Source: CAZAPG01 sp964486935
Lineage (GTDB): Bacteria > Chloroflexota > Anaerolineae > 4572-78 > J111
Reading direction: 5' to 3'
Length of the DNA: 64,000 nt
Assembly: GCA_964486935.1 (NCBI GenBank)
Contig: CAZAPG010000001.1
Location: forward strand, 372,001-436,000
Shown here: piece after piece, positions 8,777 through 17,800 of the stretch
Position numbering within the stretch: position 1 is the stretch's first letter
Layout of the letters: every line of letters begins with the position of its first letter
Notes under the pieces: model-generated
What the model was told of the DNA's origin: nothing
The model's database searches: none
The model's input: only the letters and a program-made list of their open reading frames with translations
Made by a program: the position numbers and the translations under genes

Positions 8777-9658
8777 ATGAGCAAACGACGAGGATTAGGC
8801 AAAGGCTTGGGCGCGTTGATTCCCTCTGGCGACCCCTCAAAGCCGGCCAGCCCCGAAGTTAGGGCCGGCGCGATAGAGATTTCGGTTGACCAGATATCGC
8901 CAAATCCCCATCAGCCTCGTCAAATTTTTAATGAAGATGAACTAAAAGAGCTGGCCGACTCGATTGCCGCGCACGGCCTGATTCAGCCGTTAATTGTGAC
9001 CCAGGTTGGAACATCGTACCAGATTATTGCCGGCGAGCGCCGCTGGCGGGCCAGCCGCCTGGCCGGGTTGACAACCGTGCCGGTCATCGTCAAAGAAACA
9101 ACACCCCAGCAAATGCTGGAGTTGGCCATTGTAGAAAATATTCAGCGGGCCGACCTGAACCCGCTGGAAGAGGCGCACGCTTACGCCCAGTTAATGGAAG
9201 AGTTTGGCTTAACCCAGGAAGCGGTTGCCGAAAGAGTCGGCAAAAGCCGCACCGCCGTAGCCAACACTATCCGGCTGTTGAATTTGCCCGACGCCCTGAA
9301 AGAGGCTTTATCTGAAGGCGATATTAGCGAGGGCCACGCCCGCGCCTTACTAAGCCTGAAAAAAGAGCGAGACCAGTTGAACCTGTTGGCCACCGTGGTT
9401 GGCAAAGGTTTAAATGTTCGCCAAACCGAGGCGCTGGTCCGGCAAATTCTCACCGGCGAACAAGAGGCCAAACCCAAACGCCCGCCGTTGACTCCTCACG
9501 ATAAGGCGATGCTGGCTAAATTTGAGTCTAAGTTGGGAACCAGGGTTGAACTGAGCCGTAGCGAAGAAGAATCGGGCAAGCTGACGATTCATTTTTACTC
9601 GCAAGAGGAGTTGCAGGCCATCTTTAACGCCATTTTGGGCAAAGACGAGCATTTATAA
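8777..9658 (+). CDS. parB: Chromosome-partitioning protein ParB/Spo0J
   Basis: This 293-residue protein has the N-terminal ParA-stimulating peptide (KRRGLGKGLGALIP), the CTP-binding ParB motifs GERRWRAS (86-93) and ENIQRADLNPLEE (120-132), the parS-reading helix-turn-helix (LTQEAVAERVGKSRTAVAN) and a C-terminal dimerisation domain. ParB loads at parS as a CTP-dependent clamp and spreads along DNA. No near-match to the palindromic parS consensus was seen in the window, so its sites should lie elsewhere. Confidence 0.97.
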   Translation: MSKRRGLGKGLGALIPSGDPSKPASPEVRAGAIEISVDQISPNPHQPRQIFNEDELKELADSIAAHGLIQPLIVTQVGTSYQIIAGERRWRASRLAGLTTVPVIVKETTPQQMLELAIVENIQRADLNPLEEAHAYAQLMEEFGLTQEAVAERVGKSRTAVANTIRLLNLPDALKEALSEGDISEGHARALLSLKKERDQLNLLATVVGKGLNVRQTEALVRQILTGEQEAKPKRPPLTPHDKAMLAKFESKLGTRVELSRSEEESGKLTIHFYSQEELQAIFNAILGKDEHL

Positions 9659-9681
9659 TCTGGATGCCAGCCCATAAACGC

Positions 9682-9718
9682 AAAAACGCCAGGTTGATAT
9701 GTCAGCCCGGCGTTTTTT
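9682..9718. terminator. Bidirectional rho-independent terminator after parB
   Basis: The hairpin AAAAACGCC...GGCGTTTTTT, with a further GG/CC extension, lies between convergent parB and the DUF3307 gene. A runs on one side and T runs on the other would stop both transcripts. Confidence 0.8.
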
Positions 9719-9737
9719 GATGGGTCTGGCGGAGCAA

Positions 9738-10514
9738 TCAGGTAAATATTGTGGCCGAGGCAGTCATGGCCTGTAAAATTAAGCCCACAATTAAGGCGCT
9801 GCCAAAACTGGTGGCTACCTTTGTAATTACGGCTGATTTATCCTGTTGCATTTGCCCCTGGCGAACCATTAAGATGAATCTGGGAATAAACACCAGGGGA
9901 GTAATCATCCATAAGCCGAATACGATTAACGCAACGGCAGTAAACCGTTCGAGAGCGCCATACACTCTATCTTCGGTATCAATTCTAACGGTGTAGGTAA
10001 TTTCCTGCCCCTGGGCGGCCCAAACGGCTACGGTTATTTCTGCCTCTAGCACGGGGGACGTACTCAGAAGGATGGCGGCCCCAATCAAATAAGCCAGCAA
10101 AAGGTATTGACTGGGGGCGTTGGGGTCAAACAGAATAGCTAGGGATGAAAAAGTCCAGCCGGTGGCGGCCCAGGCAATTAATATAATTAACAGCATATGG
10201 GCAATTTGGTCTAAAATGAGCAGCAGTAAGCCTTTGCCTCTGGTATTATCGGTAAAAACAAATGTTCGGAACTGGTCAATAAAGAGATGCCCTATAAACA
10301 GCACAATCACCCAAACCCACCAGTTTGGCAGAGTACCCCATACCAAAATGGCGGTAGTAAAGGTAACAACTCCCACGTGAATAGTCAGGCCACGCCAGCC
10401 TTCTCTTTTGGCCAGTACGAGCCAGTATGGTTGTAAAACAAAATCGCCTACAAAATGCCCCAGGGTGAGGCGCAGGAAAAAAGAAAGCGCTACTTCTGTG
10501 TCAATTGGTATCAT
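9738..10514 (-). CDS. DUF3307 family membrane protein
   Basis: This 258-residue protein has about five or six membrane helices. LGHFVGDFVLQPYWLVLAKR near the N-terminus and the following GLTIHVGVVTFTT match the DUF3307 core, in which DF.LQ...K and H are conserved; GHLFIDQFRTFVF follows near residue 95. The function of the family is not known. It is convergent with parAB and separated from it by a strong terminator. Confidence 0.75.
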   Translation of the reverse strand: MIPIDTEVALSFFLRLTLGHFVGDFVLQPYWLVLAKREGWRGLTIHVGVVTFTTAILVWGTLPNWWVWVIVLFIGHLFIDQFRTFVFTDNTRGKGLLLLILDQIAHMLLIILIAWAATGWTFSSLAILFDPNAPSQYLLLAYLIGAAILLSTSPVLEAEITVAVWAAQGQEITYTVRIDTEDRVYGALERFTAVALIVFGLWMITPLVFIPRFILMVRQGQMQQDKSAVITKVATSFGSALIVGLILQAMTASATIFT

Positions 10515-10858
10515 ATCGTTAGGATATAAAATTTAGATTTTTCAACCCGATTTTGCCACAATTTATTGCGCATGGCCTAATGAGTCAGGTTAACAAATTT
10601 TATTGTTAATCGTCATGCCTAATAACTTTGCCCCATCAGACAAGGTTATCAGAACCATGCCGTATACCTGTCAGGAGAATTTTCCTGAACGGGTGGCCGG
10701 CAATTTTTTTTGTTAAATAATCGATTGGGTAATTATTGCGCAACACAGGCTGGCTGCGCAGAGTTAATTGGGGTAGAGCTTGTGGCAGTTCTGATTGACG
10801 ATTTGCAAAAACAGGGTACTGGTAATTAACTAATCCTAACTCACTATGCCAAAAAGGT
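10515..10858. other. AT-rich 344-bp intergenic stretch
   Basis: No gene is seen here. It is AT-richer than its surroundings and holds two small palindromes: TCAGGAGAATTTTCCTGA (10671-10688) and a GTTAACA/TGTTAA pair near 10592-10608. No DnaA-box cluster or known RNA was recognised. Confidence 0.5.
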
Positions 10859-12550
10859 CTAATTGGTGACCAGTTTTTTAATAAGCGCCAATTCTAGTTC
10901 TGCTGCTTCTTTGCCTAAGCGTAAAAACTCGTCAGCTTTGTCATAATCCATTGAGGTATAAATTTCTACCTTAGGTTTTATGAGTACATCTACCGGACTC
11001 ATGCGTGTTTTTACAATTTCGCGTTCCATAATGGCCATCATGCTGCTTAGAACGCCCAGAAAGTTGGGTTGTTCCAGGCGTTTGGCGGCAATTTGACCAC
11101 GAACCCGTTCCTCTTCGATGGATGGGATAACGCTTGAGGCAATAATAATGTTGGCTCCTTTTTCGGCCAGAATACTGGCCGGCACCGGGTTCACCGCGCC
11201 GCCATCAATCAGGTAGTGGTTTTTTAGGCGATAGGGAGCAAAAATACCAATCATCCCAATGCTGGCTCTTACTGCTTCGGCCAGTGGTCCTTTATCAAAA
11301 ATTATTTCCTCGCCAGAAAGCACGTCGGCGGCAACCACATAGAATGGAATCCTGGTGTCGGCAAAAGTGGCGTGGTTAAATTGCTTGTCCAAATATTTTA
11401 GGGTGGCGTTGCCTTTAATTAGGCCATCCCAGGGCAGGCTTAATTTGGGGTCCCACAAGCCGCTCTTGAATTCTATGAGCTTTGACAGCCCCCTGGCAAA
11501 ATCGGCAATTTCCTCTATCGGTTTGCCGGTGGCGTAAAGCCCCCCAAACAGAGAGCCTGCGCTGGTGCCAACCATCATATCAATGGGTATATTGGCTTTT
11601 TCCAGAGCGCGCAGCACGCCAATGTGGGCAATTCCCCTGGCGCCTCCGCTGGATAACGCCAGCCCTACCACTCGATGGGTGATTTTGCGGGCGGTACGGC
11701 CAATTTCCAGTTTGCTCCCATCACAGGTAAATATTGGGCCGTCAGAGTATTCAACCACCCAGTTTTCTTTGGGAACGTTGCACAACACGGTTACTTTGGC
11801 CAGTTGCACAACCTTGGCGCTAACGGCGCTGTACGCCGGATTTAGGGCAACCAGCACCCAGTCAAAGCCGTCGGCCAAAATTCCCAGGGTTTCAACCAGT
11901 GTTTCGCTGCTGGCATTCTCTATGGCCTCTAAAATAACCAGAGTATCGCTTTGAAATTCTGGCCCGGCGTGGTCGGCTAAATCCAGGCCGGTTGTGTCGA
12001 GCACCACCACTTTTTGGTGGGTAATGTTATAAATTTCTTTGGCCAGGTTGCACACTTCTTGAGCGCCAAAAACTGCGGCCAGCCTGTAGCCTGGCCGGCG
12101 CGTTGCTTCGGTAACAACATCGCTCAGGCGGCGGCTCAACTCTTTGGTAATTTGCAGGGCAATTTCTGGATGGTCAACCAGCAGCTCGTCTAAATCTGCT
12201 TTTCGCAGCACCCAAAAATCGGCATCAATGGTAACAGTAACCGTAGCCGAGCGGCGCTGGTCTAGCAGCAGCGCCATTTCGCCAAAAAAGTTGCCGGGTC
12301 CCAGATAGTTGATAATTCGCTCTTGCTGGCCTGCTCCGGTATTGACCGAGACTTTCACCTGGCCCGACTCAATCAAATACATCGAGTCACCCAAACTGTT
12401 TTCTACAAAAACAACATCATCATGCTCAAAATGGACTCGTTGTAGTTTGGCTGAAATGGCAGTAAGGGTTTCGGACGGCAGACCTCTAAAAAACGGGATG
12501 CGCCGCAGGCTATCTATAACCGATTTATTTTGCGTGGCCAGATTGTCCAT
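10859..12550 (-). CDS. Cyclic-nucleotide-binding patatin-like phospholipase (NTE/RssA type)
   Basis: The 563-residue protein has a cNMP-binding domain (about 10-135; GNFFGEMALLLDQRRSATV is the phosphate-binding cassette), a middle region of about 120 residues of nucleotide-binding look (KVVVLDTTGLDL), and a C-terminal patatin domain. The patatin part shows SSGGARGIAHIGVL (oxyanion hole), GTSAGS with the nucleophile serine, and DGGAVNPVPAS with the catalytic aspartate. NTE-like enzymes hydrolyse lysophospholipids and phospholipids. The cNMP domain suggests ligand control. No membrane helix is obvious. A good promoter lies upstream (12607-12635). Confidence 0.9.
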   Translation of the reverse strand: MDNLATQNKSVIDSLRRIPFFRGLPSETLTAISAKLQRVHFEHDDVVFVENSLGDSMYLIESGQVKVSVNTGAGQQERIINYLGPGNFFGEMALLLDQRRSATVTVTIDADFWVLRKADLDELLVDHPEIALQITKELSRRLSDVVTEATRRPGYRLAAVFGAQEVCNLAKEIYNITHQKVVVLDTTGLDLADHAGPEFQSDTLVILEAIENASSETLVETLGILADGFDWVLVALNPAYSAVSAKVVQLAKVTVLCNVPKENWVVEYSDGPIFTCDGSKLEIGRTARKITHRVVGLALSSGGARGIAHIGVLRALEKANIPIDMMVGTSAGSLFGGLYATGKPIEEIADFARGLSKLIEFKSGLWDPKLSLPWDGLIKGNATLKYLDKQFNHATFADTRIPFYVVAADVLSGEEIIFDKGPLAEAVRASIGMIGIFAPYRLKNHYLIDGGAVNPVPASILAEKGANIIIASSVIPSIEEERVRGQIAAKRLEQPNFLGVLSSMMAIMEREIVKTRMSPVDVLIKPKVEIYTSMDYDKADEFLRLGKEAAELELALIKKLVTN

Positions 12551-12606
12551 TGCTTTGGTTGGGGCTTTTGTAGGGACGCTTAATTGCTAAAGACCCAGGT
12601 ACAAAA

Positions 12607-12635
12607 ATTATATCATCCCCTGGTGGCTGTATCAA
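12607..12635 (-). promoter_or_regulatory. Sigma70-type promoter of the patatin gene
   Basis: On the minus strand TTGATA (12635-12630), a 17-bp spacer and a perfect TATAAT (12612-12607) precede the ATG at 12550. Confidence 0.65.
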
Positions 12636-12675
12636 TGGGACATGAGTTTCAACTATCTGGGCGGCCATTTTAACA

Positions 12676-12794
12676 GGGTGCGTCCAGAATTTTCCCAGCG
12701 CCGCACAGCTTTGCTGGGCAGGTGTGGAAAGCATAGGGGGGAATTGGGGGGATACCCCCCACACCCCCCGTCCTCCTAAAATGTCGGACACACC
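12676..12794. mobile_element. MITE-like inverted-repeat element, 119-bp copy
   Basis: The ends GGGTGCGTCC...AATTTT and (reverse) GGTGTGTCC...ATTTT are imperfect inverted repeats, and CATTTTAACA stands directly on both sides (12666-12675 and 12795-12804) as a 10-bp target duplication. The interior has a G/C-run segment, GGGGGGATACCCCCC, that is also found in the 38051 copy. There is no coding capacity. It lies between the divergent promoters of the patatin and L,D-transpeptidase genes. This intergenic stretch (12551-12869) holds nothing else besides the promoters. Confidence 0.75.
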
Positions 12795-12811
12795 CATTTT
12801 AACATTGCTGG

Positions 12812-12839
12812 TTGCAGATTGACTCAAGCTGGATATAAT
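12812..12839 (+). promoter_or_regulatory. Likely promoter of the L,D-transpeptidase gene
   Basis: TTGCAG (12812-12817), 16 bp, then a perfect TATAAT (12834-12839), about 31 bases upstream of the ATG at 12870. Confidence 0.45.
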
Positions 12840-12869
12840 TATCTACATAATCCTGTAAATTTACGACGA

Positions 12870-14384
12870 ATGACCATGCCCACCCAAAACCAAACACAAC
12901 CCATCTCGCCCCGGGCCAAATTAGAGCAGGCCATTGCCCTGGCCAAAACCGGCCACAAAGCCGAAGCCGGCCAGATGTTAAGAGAAATTGTAGCGCTACA
13001 GCCGGTTAATCAGGCGGCCTGGCTGTGGCTATCGGCGGTAACTGCCAGCAAGGCCGAGGCCGAGTCGGCGCTGGCGCAGGCCAGACACATTGACCCGGCC
13101 CACCCCAGCCTGCCCCAGGCCGAGCAGTGGCTGGCGCATCGCTTTTCAGCCGCGCCGGCAACCAAACGGAGCAGGGTTGTTAAAAGCCCGGCTGCGCCTG
13201 ACCCGTTGGCCGGTAAGTCAAAAAACAAAGGTTCAAAAAGTTGGTTCGGCGCATTTAACTCGCTGGCGCTGGGGGTGGTGATGCTGGCTTTGCTGCTGGG
13301 CGGCGGGGTGCTGCTGCTGGGGGTGGTGTTAGAAGTGAATGCGGCCACGCGGCCAACTGCCCAAACCGCAGCCCCAGAATTGGCCGGGGCCGAAACGGAT
13401 GCGCTCGTGGTTGAACCGGATGTTTTAGCCCGCTTAGAAAGCGCCCGGCAAAGCCGGGATTGGGCGGCCGCAATTGCTCTTTTGGAAGCATTGCATGAGC
13501 AGCACCCCCAGGCTGAACAATTCGCCGCTCAACTTGCCGACGCCTACCGGCAGCGAGGCATCACCCTGCGCAGCCGGGGATATGTGGAAGAGGCGTTGAC
13601 AAATTTTGAGCAAGCCCTTGAGCTGGCTCCCGACCACGCCCCCACCCAAACAGAAGCGCGTCTGGCCTCGGCCTATTTGGCCGGAACCACCGCTTATCAG
13701 GCCGGCCAATGGCTGGAGGCCGTGACTCACTTTGAGCTTATCCGGCAGGAAAACAGCGATTATCCTCACCTGAGAGATTTGCTGTACAGCGCCTATTACA
13801 ACCACGCGCTGGCCCGGCAGGCCGCCGGCGAACTGGCAGCCGCCAAACAGGCGCTTGAGTTGGCCATAAATTTGCGCCCGGATTTGAGCGCGCCGCGTCG
13901 TCAAATGGCCGAAATTGAGTTTGCGCTGGCCCCCAACACGCCTCTTTCCGCGCCCATTGGCGCGCTTCAGGATAGAATTATTGTGGTAGGTCTGGCCGAG
14001 CAGCGCATGGAGGTTTACGAGGGAAACAGAAAGGTGTTTGATTTTGTGGTTTCTACCGGCGAACCGGGCCGCGAAACCGCCGTGGGTGATTTTGAAATTC
14101 AAAACAAAATTGACGTGGCCTACGCCAGCACCTGGAATTTGGATATGCCCTACTGGATGGGCATCTACTGGGCCGGGCCGTTACAAAACGGTATTCACGC
14201 CCTGCCTATTGTTAAACATACCGGCTACAAATTGTGGGATGGCTACCTGGGGCAGCGGGTCTCTTATGGCTGCGTTATTTTAAGCGATGAGGATGCCGCC
14301 GCCCTGTACAACTGGACCGAAATTGGCACCAAGGTAAAAATTGTTTCCAGCCTGGCCAACTGGTCGCCCCGGCATGAGGATTGA
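12870..14384 (+). CDS. TPR-containing, membrane-anchored L,D-transpeptidase (YkuD)
   Basis: Starting from ATG 12870 (another at 12876) the protein is 504 residues. A short cytoplasmic TPR-like part (about 15-95) precedes one membrane helix (about 131-156). An outside region with TPR-like helices follows (about 180-355), then a YkuD catalytic domain of about 125 residues. The latter shows IIVVGLAEQRMEVYEG, STGEPGRETAVGDF, GIHALP and the SYGCV nucleophile-cysteine motif. Such enzymes make 3-3 peptidoglycan cross-links or attach proteins to the wall. A TTG at 12819 would extend the frame but lies inside the promoter. TPR repeats on both sides of the membrane suggest a scaffolding role (inference). 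Confidence 0.88.
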   Translation: MTMPTQNQTQPISPRAKLEQAIALAKTGHKAEAGQMLREIVALQPVNQAAWLWLSAVTASKAEAESALAQARHIDPAHPSLPQAEQWLAHRFSAAPATKRSRVVKSPAAPDPLAGKSKNKGSKSWFGAFNSLALGVVMLALLLGGGVLLLGVVLEVNAATRPTAQTAAPELAGAETDALVVEPDVLARLESARQSRDWAAAIALLEALHEQHPQAEQFAAQLADAYRQRGITLRSRGYVEEALTNFEQALELAPDHAPTQTEARLASAYLAGTTAYQAGQWLEAVTHFELIRQENSDYPHLRDLLYSAYYNHALARQAAGELAAAKQALELAINLRPDLSAPRRQMAEIEFALAPNTPLSAPIGALQDRIIVVGLAEQRMEVYEGNRKVFDFVVSTGEPGRETAVGDFEIQNKIDVAYASTWNLDMPYWMGIYWAGPLQNGIHALPIVKHTGYKLWDGYLGQRVSYGCVILSDEDAAALYNWTEIGTKVKIVSSLANWSPRHED

Positions 14385-14402
14385 TAAAATTACCTGCCTT
14401 GC

Positions 14403-14438
14403 AAAAAAGCCCGACACGTTGAATGGTCGGGCTTTTTT
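14403..14438. terminator. Bidirectional rho-independent terminator
   Basis: A perfect 13-bp stem AAAAAAGCCCGAC / GTCGGGCTTTTTT with a 10-base loop lies between two convergent genes. Confidence 0.9.
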
Positions 14439-14453
14439 TATGCCGGTTGACGT

Positions 14454-15545
14454 TTACCGGAGCGGCTCGATATCGGTAACAACATTAAAGGTGTTTACTT
14501 TTATTTGCCAGCGGCTGCCTATTTGACACTGCTCAAACAGGTTTTGGTTGCTGGTGGTAAAGGTATAGGCGCCGCTTTCTGTAGAAAAGATACAGCGATA
14601 GACTTCGTTGCGTTTGCCTTGGCGTTGGCCGGCGCGCAAATTGAGCTGCGGCCACTGAGGCGAGAAACCATCGCCGTTGGCGGCTATTTCATCAACCTCG
14701 CGCCATTCATCAAGGGTGTAAGTGCAAAACTCGTCAAATACTTCATAGCGACAATCTTGCACCACCTCGCCAAACCCGCTGCCGGTATCTACGGTATAGG
14801 GCGTGCCGCACACCTCGCGCGAGTTAGGAGCGGGTTCATTTTGAGTGTGGCGCACCCTGTCGGTGCATTGGCCCAGCAGCCCTTCCGGCGGAATCTCGTC
14901 GCGCCAATCTTCGTACTCTACCGGCACAAGCCCCTCAATCTGCACCGAGCGGCTCCAGGAGACGCCCTGCACCGTACCGGTCAAATCTTCGGTGCGGCCG
15001 GCCAGCACAAAATAGGCAACGCAGGCAGCGGCGCACAACAGGGCAACAACCGCCAGCCCAATGCCCAACATGCCGCGATTCTGCCGGGGTTTGGGGGCTT
15101 GAGCCGGCGTTGGTTGCGCCGGCTCCGGTTTGGGTTCGGCCAGGCTGGCTCCGCAATTGACGCATTTGGGGGCATCGGCATTGTTGGGCGCGCCGCAAGC
15201 GGGACACTCAATTTGCGGCGCGGGTTTATCGCGGTGAGCGCCCACAACCTGGCCTTTATCTCGCCGGGCGCCTTCGGTTAAATCTGCCCCGCATTGCGAG
15301 CAGTTGGTGGCCGTGGCCGGGTTGCGCGAGCCGCAATAGTAACAGTGAATATCTGGCCCGGCTTTGGCCTGGGCAATTTTGGCCTCATCGGAAATAAGTT
15401 TTTCTTCAGCCCGCTGCTCAAATTTTACATCTTCGGGTTGAGGCATCCCGCAACTCAAACACGTTTTTTGCGGACCGGGGTTTTTGGTGCCGCAACTGGG
15501 GCAGGCCCACTCCAGTTCCACATAACCCAGTGATTTTTTAGCCAT
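14454..15545 (-). CDS. Membrane protein with three zinc ribbons
   Basis: The first 150 residues of this 363-residue protein carry three double-CxxC zinc ribbons: CPSCGTKN...CLSCG, CYYCGSRN...CSQCG and CPACGAPN...CVNCG. A proline-rich linker and one membrane helix (about 160-180) follow, then an extracytoplasmic domain of about 180 residues with several cysteines (QCTDRVRH, EVCGTPY, QDCRYEVFDEFCTY) that may form disulfides. No known enzyme signature was found. Zinc-ribbon-plus-helix proteins are frequent in this bacterial group and often of unknown role. A GGAGGT ribosome site lies 11 bases before the ATG. Confidence 0.75.
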   Translation of the reverse strand: MAKKSLGYVELEWACPSCGTKNPGPQKTCLSCGMPQPEDVKFEQRAEEKLISDEAKIAQAKAGPDIHCYYCGSRNPATATNCSQCGADLTEGARRDKGQVVGAHRDKPAPQIECPACGAPNNADAPKCVNCGASLAEPKPEPAQPTPAQAPKPRQNRGMLGIGLAVVALLCAAACVAYFVLAGRTEDLTGTVQGVSWSRSVQIEGLVPVEYEDWRDEIPPEGLLGQCTDRVRHTQNEPAPNSREVCGTPYTVDTGSGFGEVVQDCRYEVFDEFCTYTLDEWREVDEIAANGDGFSPQWPQLNLRAGQRQGKRNEVYRCIFSTESGAYTFTTSNQNLFEQCQIGSRWQIKVNTFNVVTDIEPLR

Positions 15546-15630
15546 CTATCGCGTGACCTCCTGAAAATTTAAGGCGTTTGCCCGCCGGCCAGCGCCTTTC
15601 CTGAGAAACACGCTGTTTCCGGCCCAATGA

Positions 15631-15663
15631 AGACCTCAAAGGTTTCAAAAACCTTTGAGGTCT
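15631..15663. repeat. Perfect 15-bp-stem palindrome
   Basis: AGACCTCAAAGGTTT, CAA, AAACCTTTGAGGTCT: a perfect hairpin in the gap between the MBL gene and the zinc-ribbon gene. Its arms resemble the ends of the 23358-23455 inverted repeat. No flanking duplication is visible. Confidence 0.8.
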
Positions 15664-15673
15664 GGAGTAACTT

Positions 15674-16489
15674 TCAAGCAAGAGCGCCGGCGCGGTTGAT
15701 TTTGGATGAACCGGCAATTTGACTCAAGCGTACTTTCGTCCCATCCTGGGCCACAATTAAATTGCCGCCGTAATATTTGGCAAAGGCCGCCTCAATTTTT
15801 GCCGGCGAGCGGTCAAATTCTAACCCAAGGTGACTGACAAGCACGTTGGGTATTTTGGCGGCAGCGGCAAACCTGGCTACATCTTCCGGCTGGTGATGAG
15901 CCATCTCGTGAATCAGCAAGTCGCACCCCTGAATATAGGGGGCCAGCTCTGCCGGAGAGCGATTATCGCCGCCGTAAACAATGCGCCAGCCCGGCCCATT
16001 AATGACCATTCCGCAGGCAATTGCTTTTTGCCCAAACTGGCTTTTTAATTTGGGACGCTCAAGATGTTGCGTTTTAAAGTATGTTACCTGCATCAACGCT
16101 TCGGCATAAGTTTGGCCGGGTTTGGCGTTGGTTAAATCGAGTTTGTAGTTAAGGTTATCGGCCAGCAAAAAAGAGTCGAAAAGCAGCCGTTTAACCTTAC
16201 CGCGAGTGCCCCGTGGCCCGTAAATTTTCAGCGGATTGGAGCGGTTTAACTGCTGATTTTGGGCAATCAGCAGCCCCAAATTGGCTACGTGGTCCATATG
16301 CCAGTGGCTTACAAAGACCGCCTGCACCTCGATGGGGTCAAGATTGTATTGGTACAGGAGCGTGCTTACCGGCGCGCCGCAATCTAACAGAAACAGCTTT
16401 CCCGTAACCAGCAGGGCATAAGCCGTTGGAAATCGCTGCCGGGTAGGCGCGCCGGCAGATGAGCCAAGCACAATTAATTCGTCGGGCAT
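15674..16489 (-). CDS. MBL-fold metallo-hydrolase, RNase Z-like
   Basis: This 271-residue protein begins LIVLGSSAGAPTRQRFPTAY, the usual start of the ElaC/RNase Z-like branch. The zinc motif SHWHMDH is at residues 61-67. Further ligands are the aspartate in YGGDNRS, and HEMAHH and VSHLG near the C-terminus. The ElaC branch includes tRNA 3' endonucleases and small-molecule phosphodiesterases or arylsulfatases. The long exosite arm of true RNase Z is not evident, so the precise substrate is uncertain. The gene is preceded in the same direction by mltG, with 54 bases between. Confidence 0.85.
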   Translation of the reverse strand: MPDELIVLGSSAGAPTRQRFPTAYALLVTGKLFLLDCGAPVSTLLYQYNLDPIEVQAVFVSHWHMDHVANLGLLIAQNQQLNRSNPLKIYGPRGTRGKVKRLLFDSFLLADNLNYKLDLTNAKPGQTYAEALMQVTYFKTQHLERPKLKSQFGQKAIACGMVINGPGWRIVYGGDNRSPAELAPYIQGCDLLIHEMAHHQPEDVARFAAAAKIPNVLVSHLGLEFDRSPAKIEAAFAKYYGGNLIVAQDGTKVRLSQIAGSSKINRAGALA

Positions 16490-16543
16490 GGGTAAATGCC
16501 TTTTGGGGTGGCGGCTATAAAAATAAACAGAGACCAGAAGCTT

Positions 16544-17704
16544 TTATTGGCAGGCGGCCACGTTGGCTTCGTGGCTGGCAAAATCTTCGGCAAACAGATG
16601 CGCCCCCTCACCGCCGCAACCCATAAAAAACAGGTAGGTAGTTTGGGCCGGTTGCAGTGTGGCGTTTATCGAGGCTGCGCCGGGGTTGGCAATAGGTCCG
16701 GGGGGCAACCCCGGATTGAGATAGGTGTTGTAGGGCGAGTTAACCTGGCTGTATTCTTCGAGCGTAACCGGCGTTTTCCACCACTGGCCGGTATCGGTTT
16801 GGTAGCCCATAGCATACTGCACCGTCGGGTCGGCCTGCAAATACATACCCTGCGCCAGCCGGTTTAGATAAACGCTGGCAATAGTAGGGCGTTCGTCGGC
16901 AATTACGGCTTCGCGCTCAACAATGGAGGCCACCGTTAAAATTTCGTAAAAAGTGTATCCCTGGCCCGCGACCAGTTGGGTGGCATTGGCCGGAATTTTG
17001 CCGGCCATATTTTGAACCATCCGGCCAATCAAATCTTCCGGGGTGGCCCTAACCGGCAGCCGGTACGTGTCGGGAAAGAGAAACCCTTCATACGAGGCGC
17101 CCGCCGGGCGGTCGGCCAGCAGGGGGTGGTCTACCCCGACGCCTTGCCGCACAAAGGCTAAAAATTCCGGGCCGTCCATAATCTCTTGCCGGGTTAGCAA
17201 CTCGGCAATCTGCTCGGCGCGCCAGCCTTCGGGGATGGTTACAACCACCTCTTCAAAGCTGGCTTTTTGCAGGGCTTCGGCAATTTCGCGCATGTTCATA
17301 TTGCGCCGCAGTTCGTAATCGCCGGCCTCCAGCGTGGCATCAAGACCATTATACCGCAAAAACAGCCGAAACAGGTCGGCGTCTTCAATAAATTGTTGCT
17401 CTAGCAGCTTGCGCGAGATGGTCACGGCGTTTTCGCCCACCTCCACGGTAAACGGCACGGGCGAGGGGTCATTGGAAATGGGCGTATTGATTTTTTGAGA
17501 TTGAGATTGCAGGTACAGGCTTAAAAAAAACTCCTCGATATTTTGCGGCGAGCGCAGCCCCGCAGCGTCGCCCACCGAAATCGAGGCAGCTTCGCCGCTG
17601 CGTTGGTTGGCAAACGCCCAGTAGCCTGCGCCCAAAATAACCACAATAGCCCCAATGGCCACAATAAATACAACAAATCGAAAAATGGCTCTGATGATAA
17701 CCAT
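16544..17704 (-). CDS. mltG: Endolytic murein transglycosylase MltG
   Basis: The 386-residue protein starts with an N-terminal signal anchor (about 8-30). A LysM-like segment follows (VEVGENAVTISRKLLEQQFI, about 80-130), then the YceG catalytic domain. The catalytic glutamate is in ASIVEREAVIADERPTIASV, and QADPTVQYAMG, NSPYNTY, GLPPGPIANPG and the ending FAEDFASH are family motifs. MltG cuts nascent glycan strands in the membrane and sets their length. A GGAG site precedes the ATG, and a promoter sits at 17755-17783. Confidence 0.96.
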   Translation of the reverse strand: MVIIRAIFRFVVFIVAIGAIVVILGAGYWAFANQRSGEAASISVGDAAGLRSPQNIEEFFLSLYLQSQSQKINTPISNDPSPVPFTVEVGENAVTISRKLLEQQFIEDADLFRLFLRYNGLDATLEAGDYELRRNMNMREIAEALQKASFEEVVVTIPEGWRAEQIAELLTRQEIMDGPEFLAFVRQGVGVDHPLLADRPAGASYEGFLFPDTYRLPVRATPEDLIGRMVQNMAGKIPANATQLVAGQGYTFYEILTVASIVEREAVIADERPTIASVYLNRLAQGMYLQADPTVQYAMGYQTDTGQWWKTPVTLEEYSQVNSPYNTYLNPGLPPGPIANPGAASINATLQPAQTTYLFFMGCGGEGAHLFAEDFASHEANVAACQ

Positions 17705-17754
17705 TTTGACTCCACTAAAATCTAGGCTCGTTTAGACTCGATATACAGCTTGAT

Positions 17755-17783
17755 AATATACCTCAAGATGGGTGTTTGGGCAA
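17755..17783 (-). promoter_or_regulatory. Sigma70-type promoter of mltG
   Basis: On the minus strand TTGCCC (17783-17778), a 17-bp spacer and TATATT (17760-17755) lie about 50 bases before the mltG ATG. Confidence 0.5.
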
Positions 17784-17800
17784 CGAGCAGTTAAAGCGTA

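Noticed and set aside
3769..10858. Replication origin with dnaA next to rpmH and parAB
   Set aside because: No dnaA, dnaN or DnaA-box cluster was seen. The rpmH and par genes alone do not prove oriC within the window.
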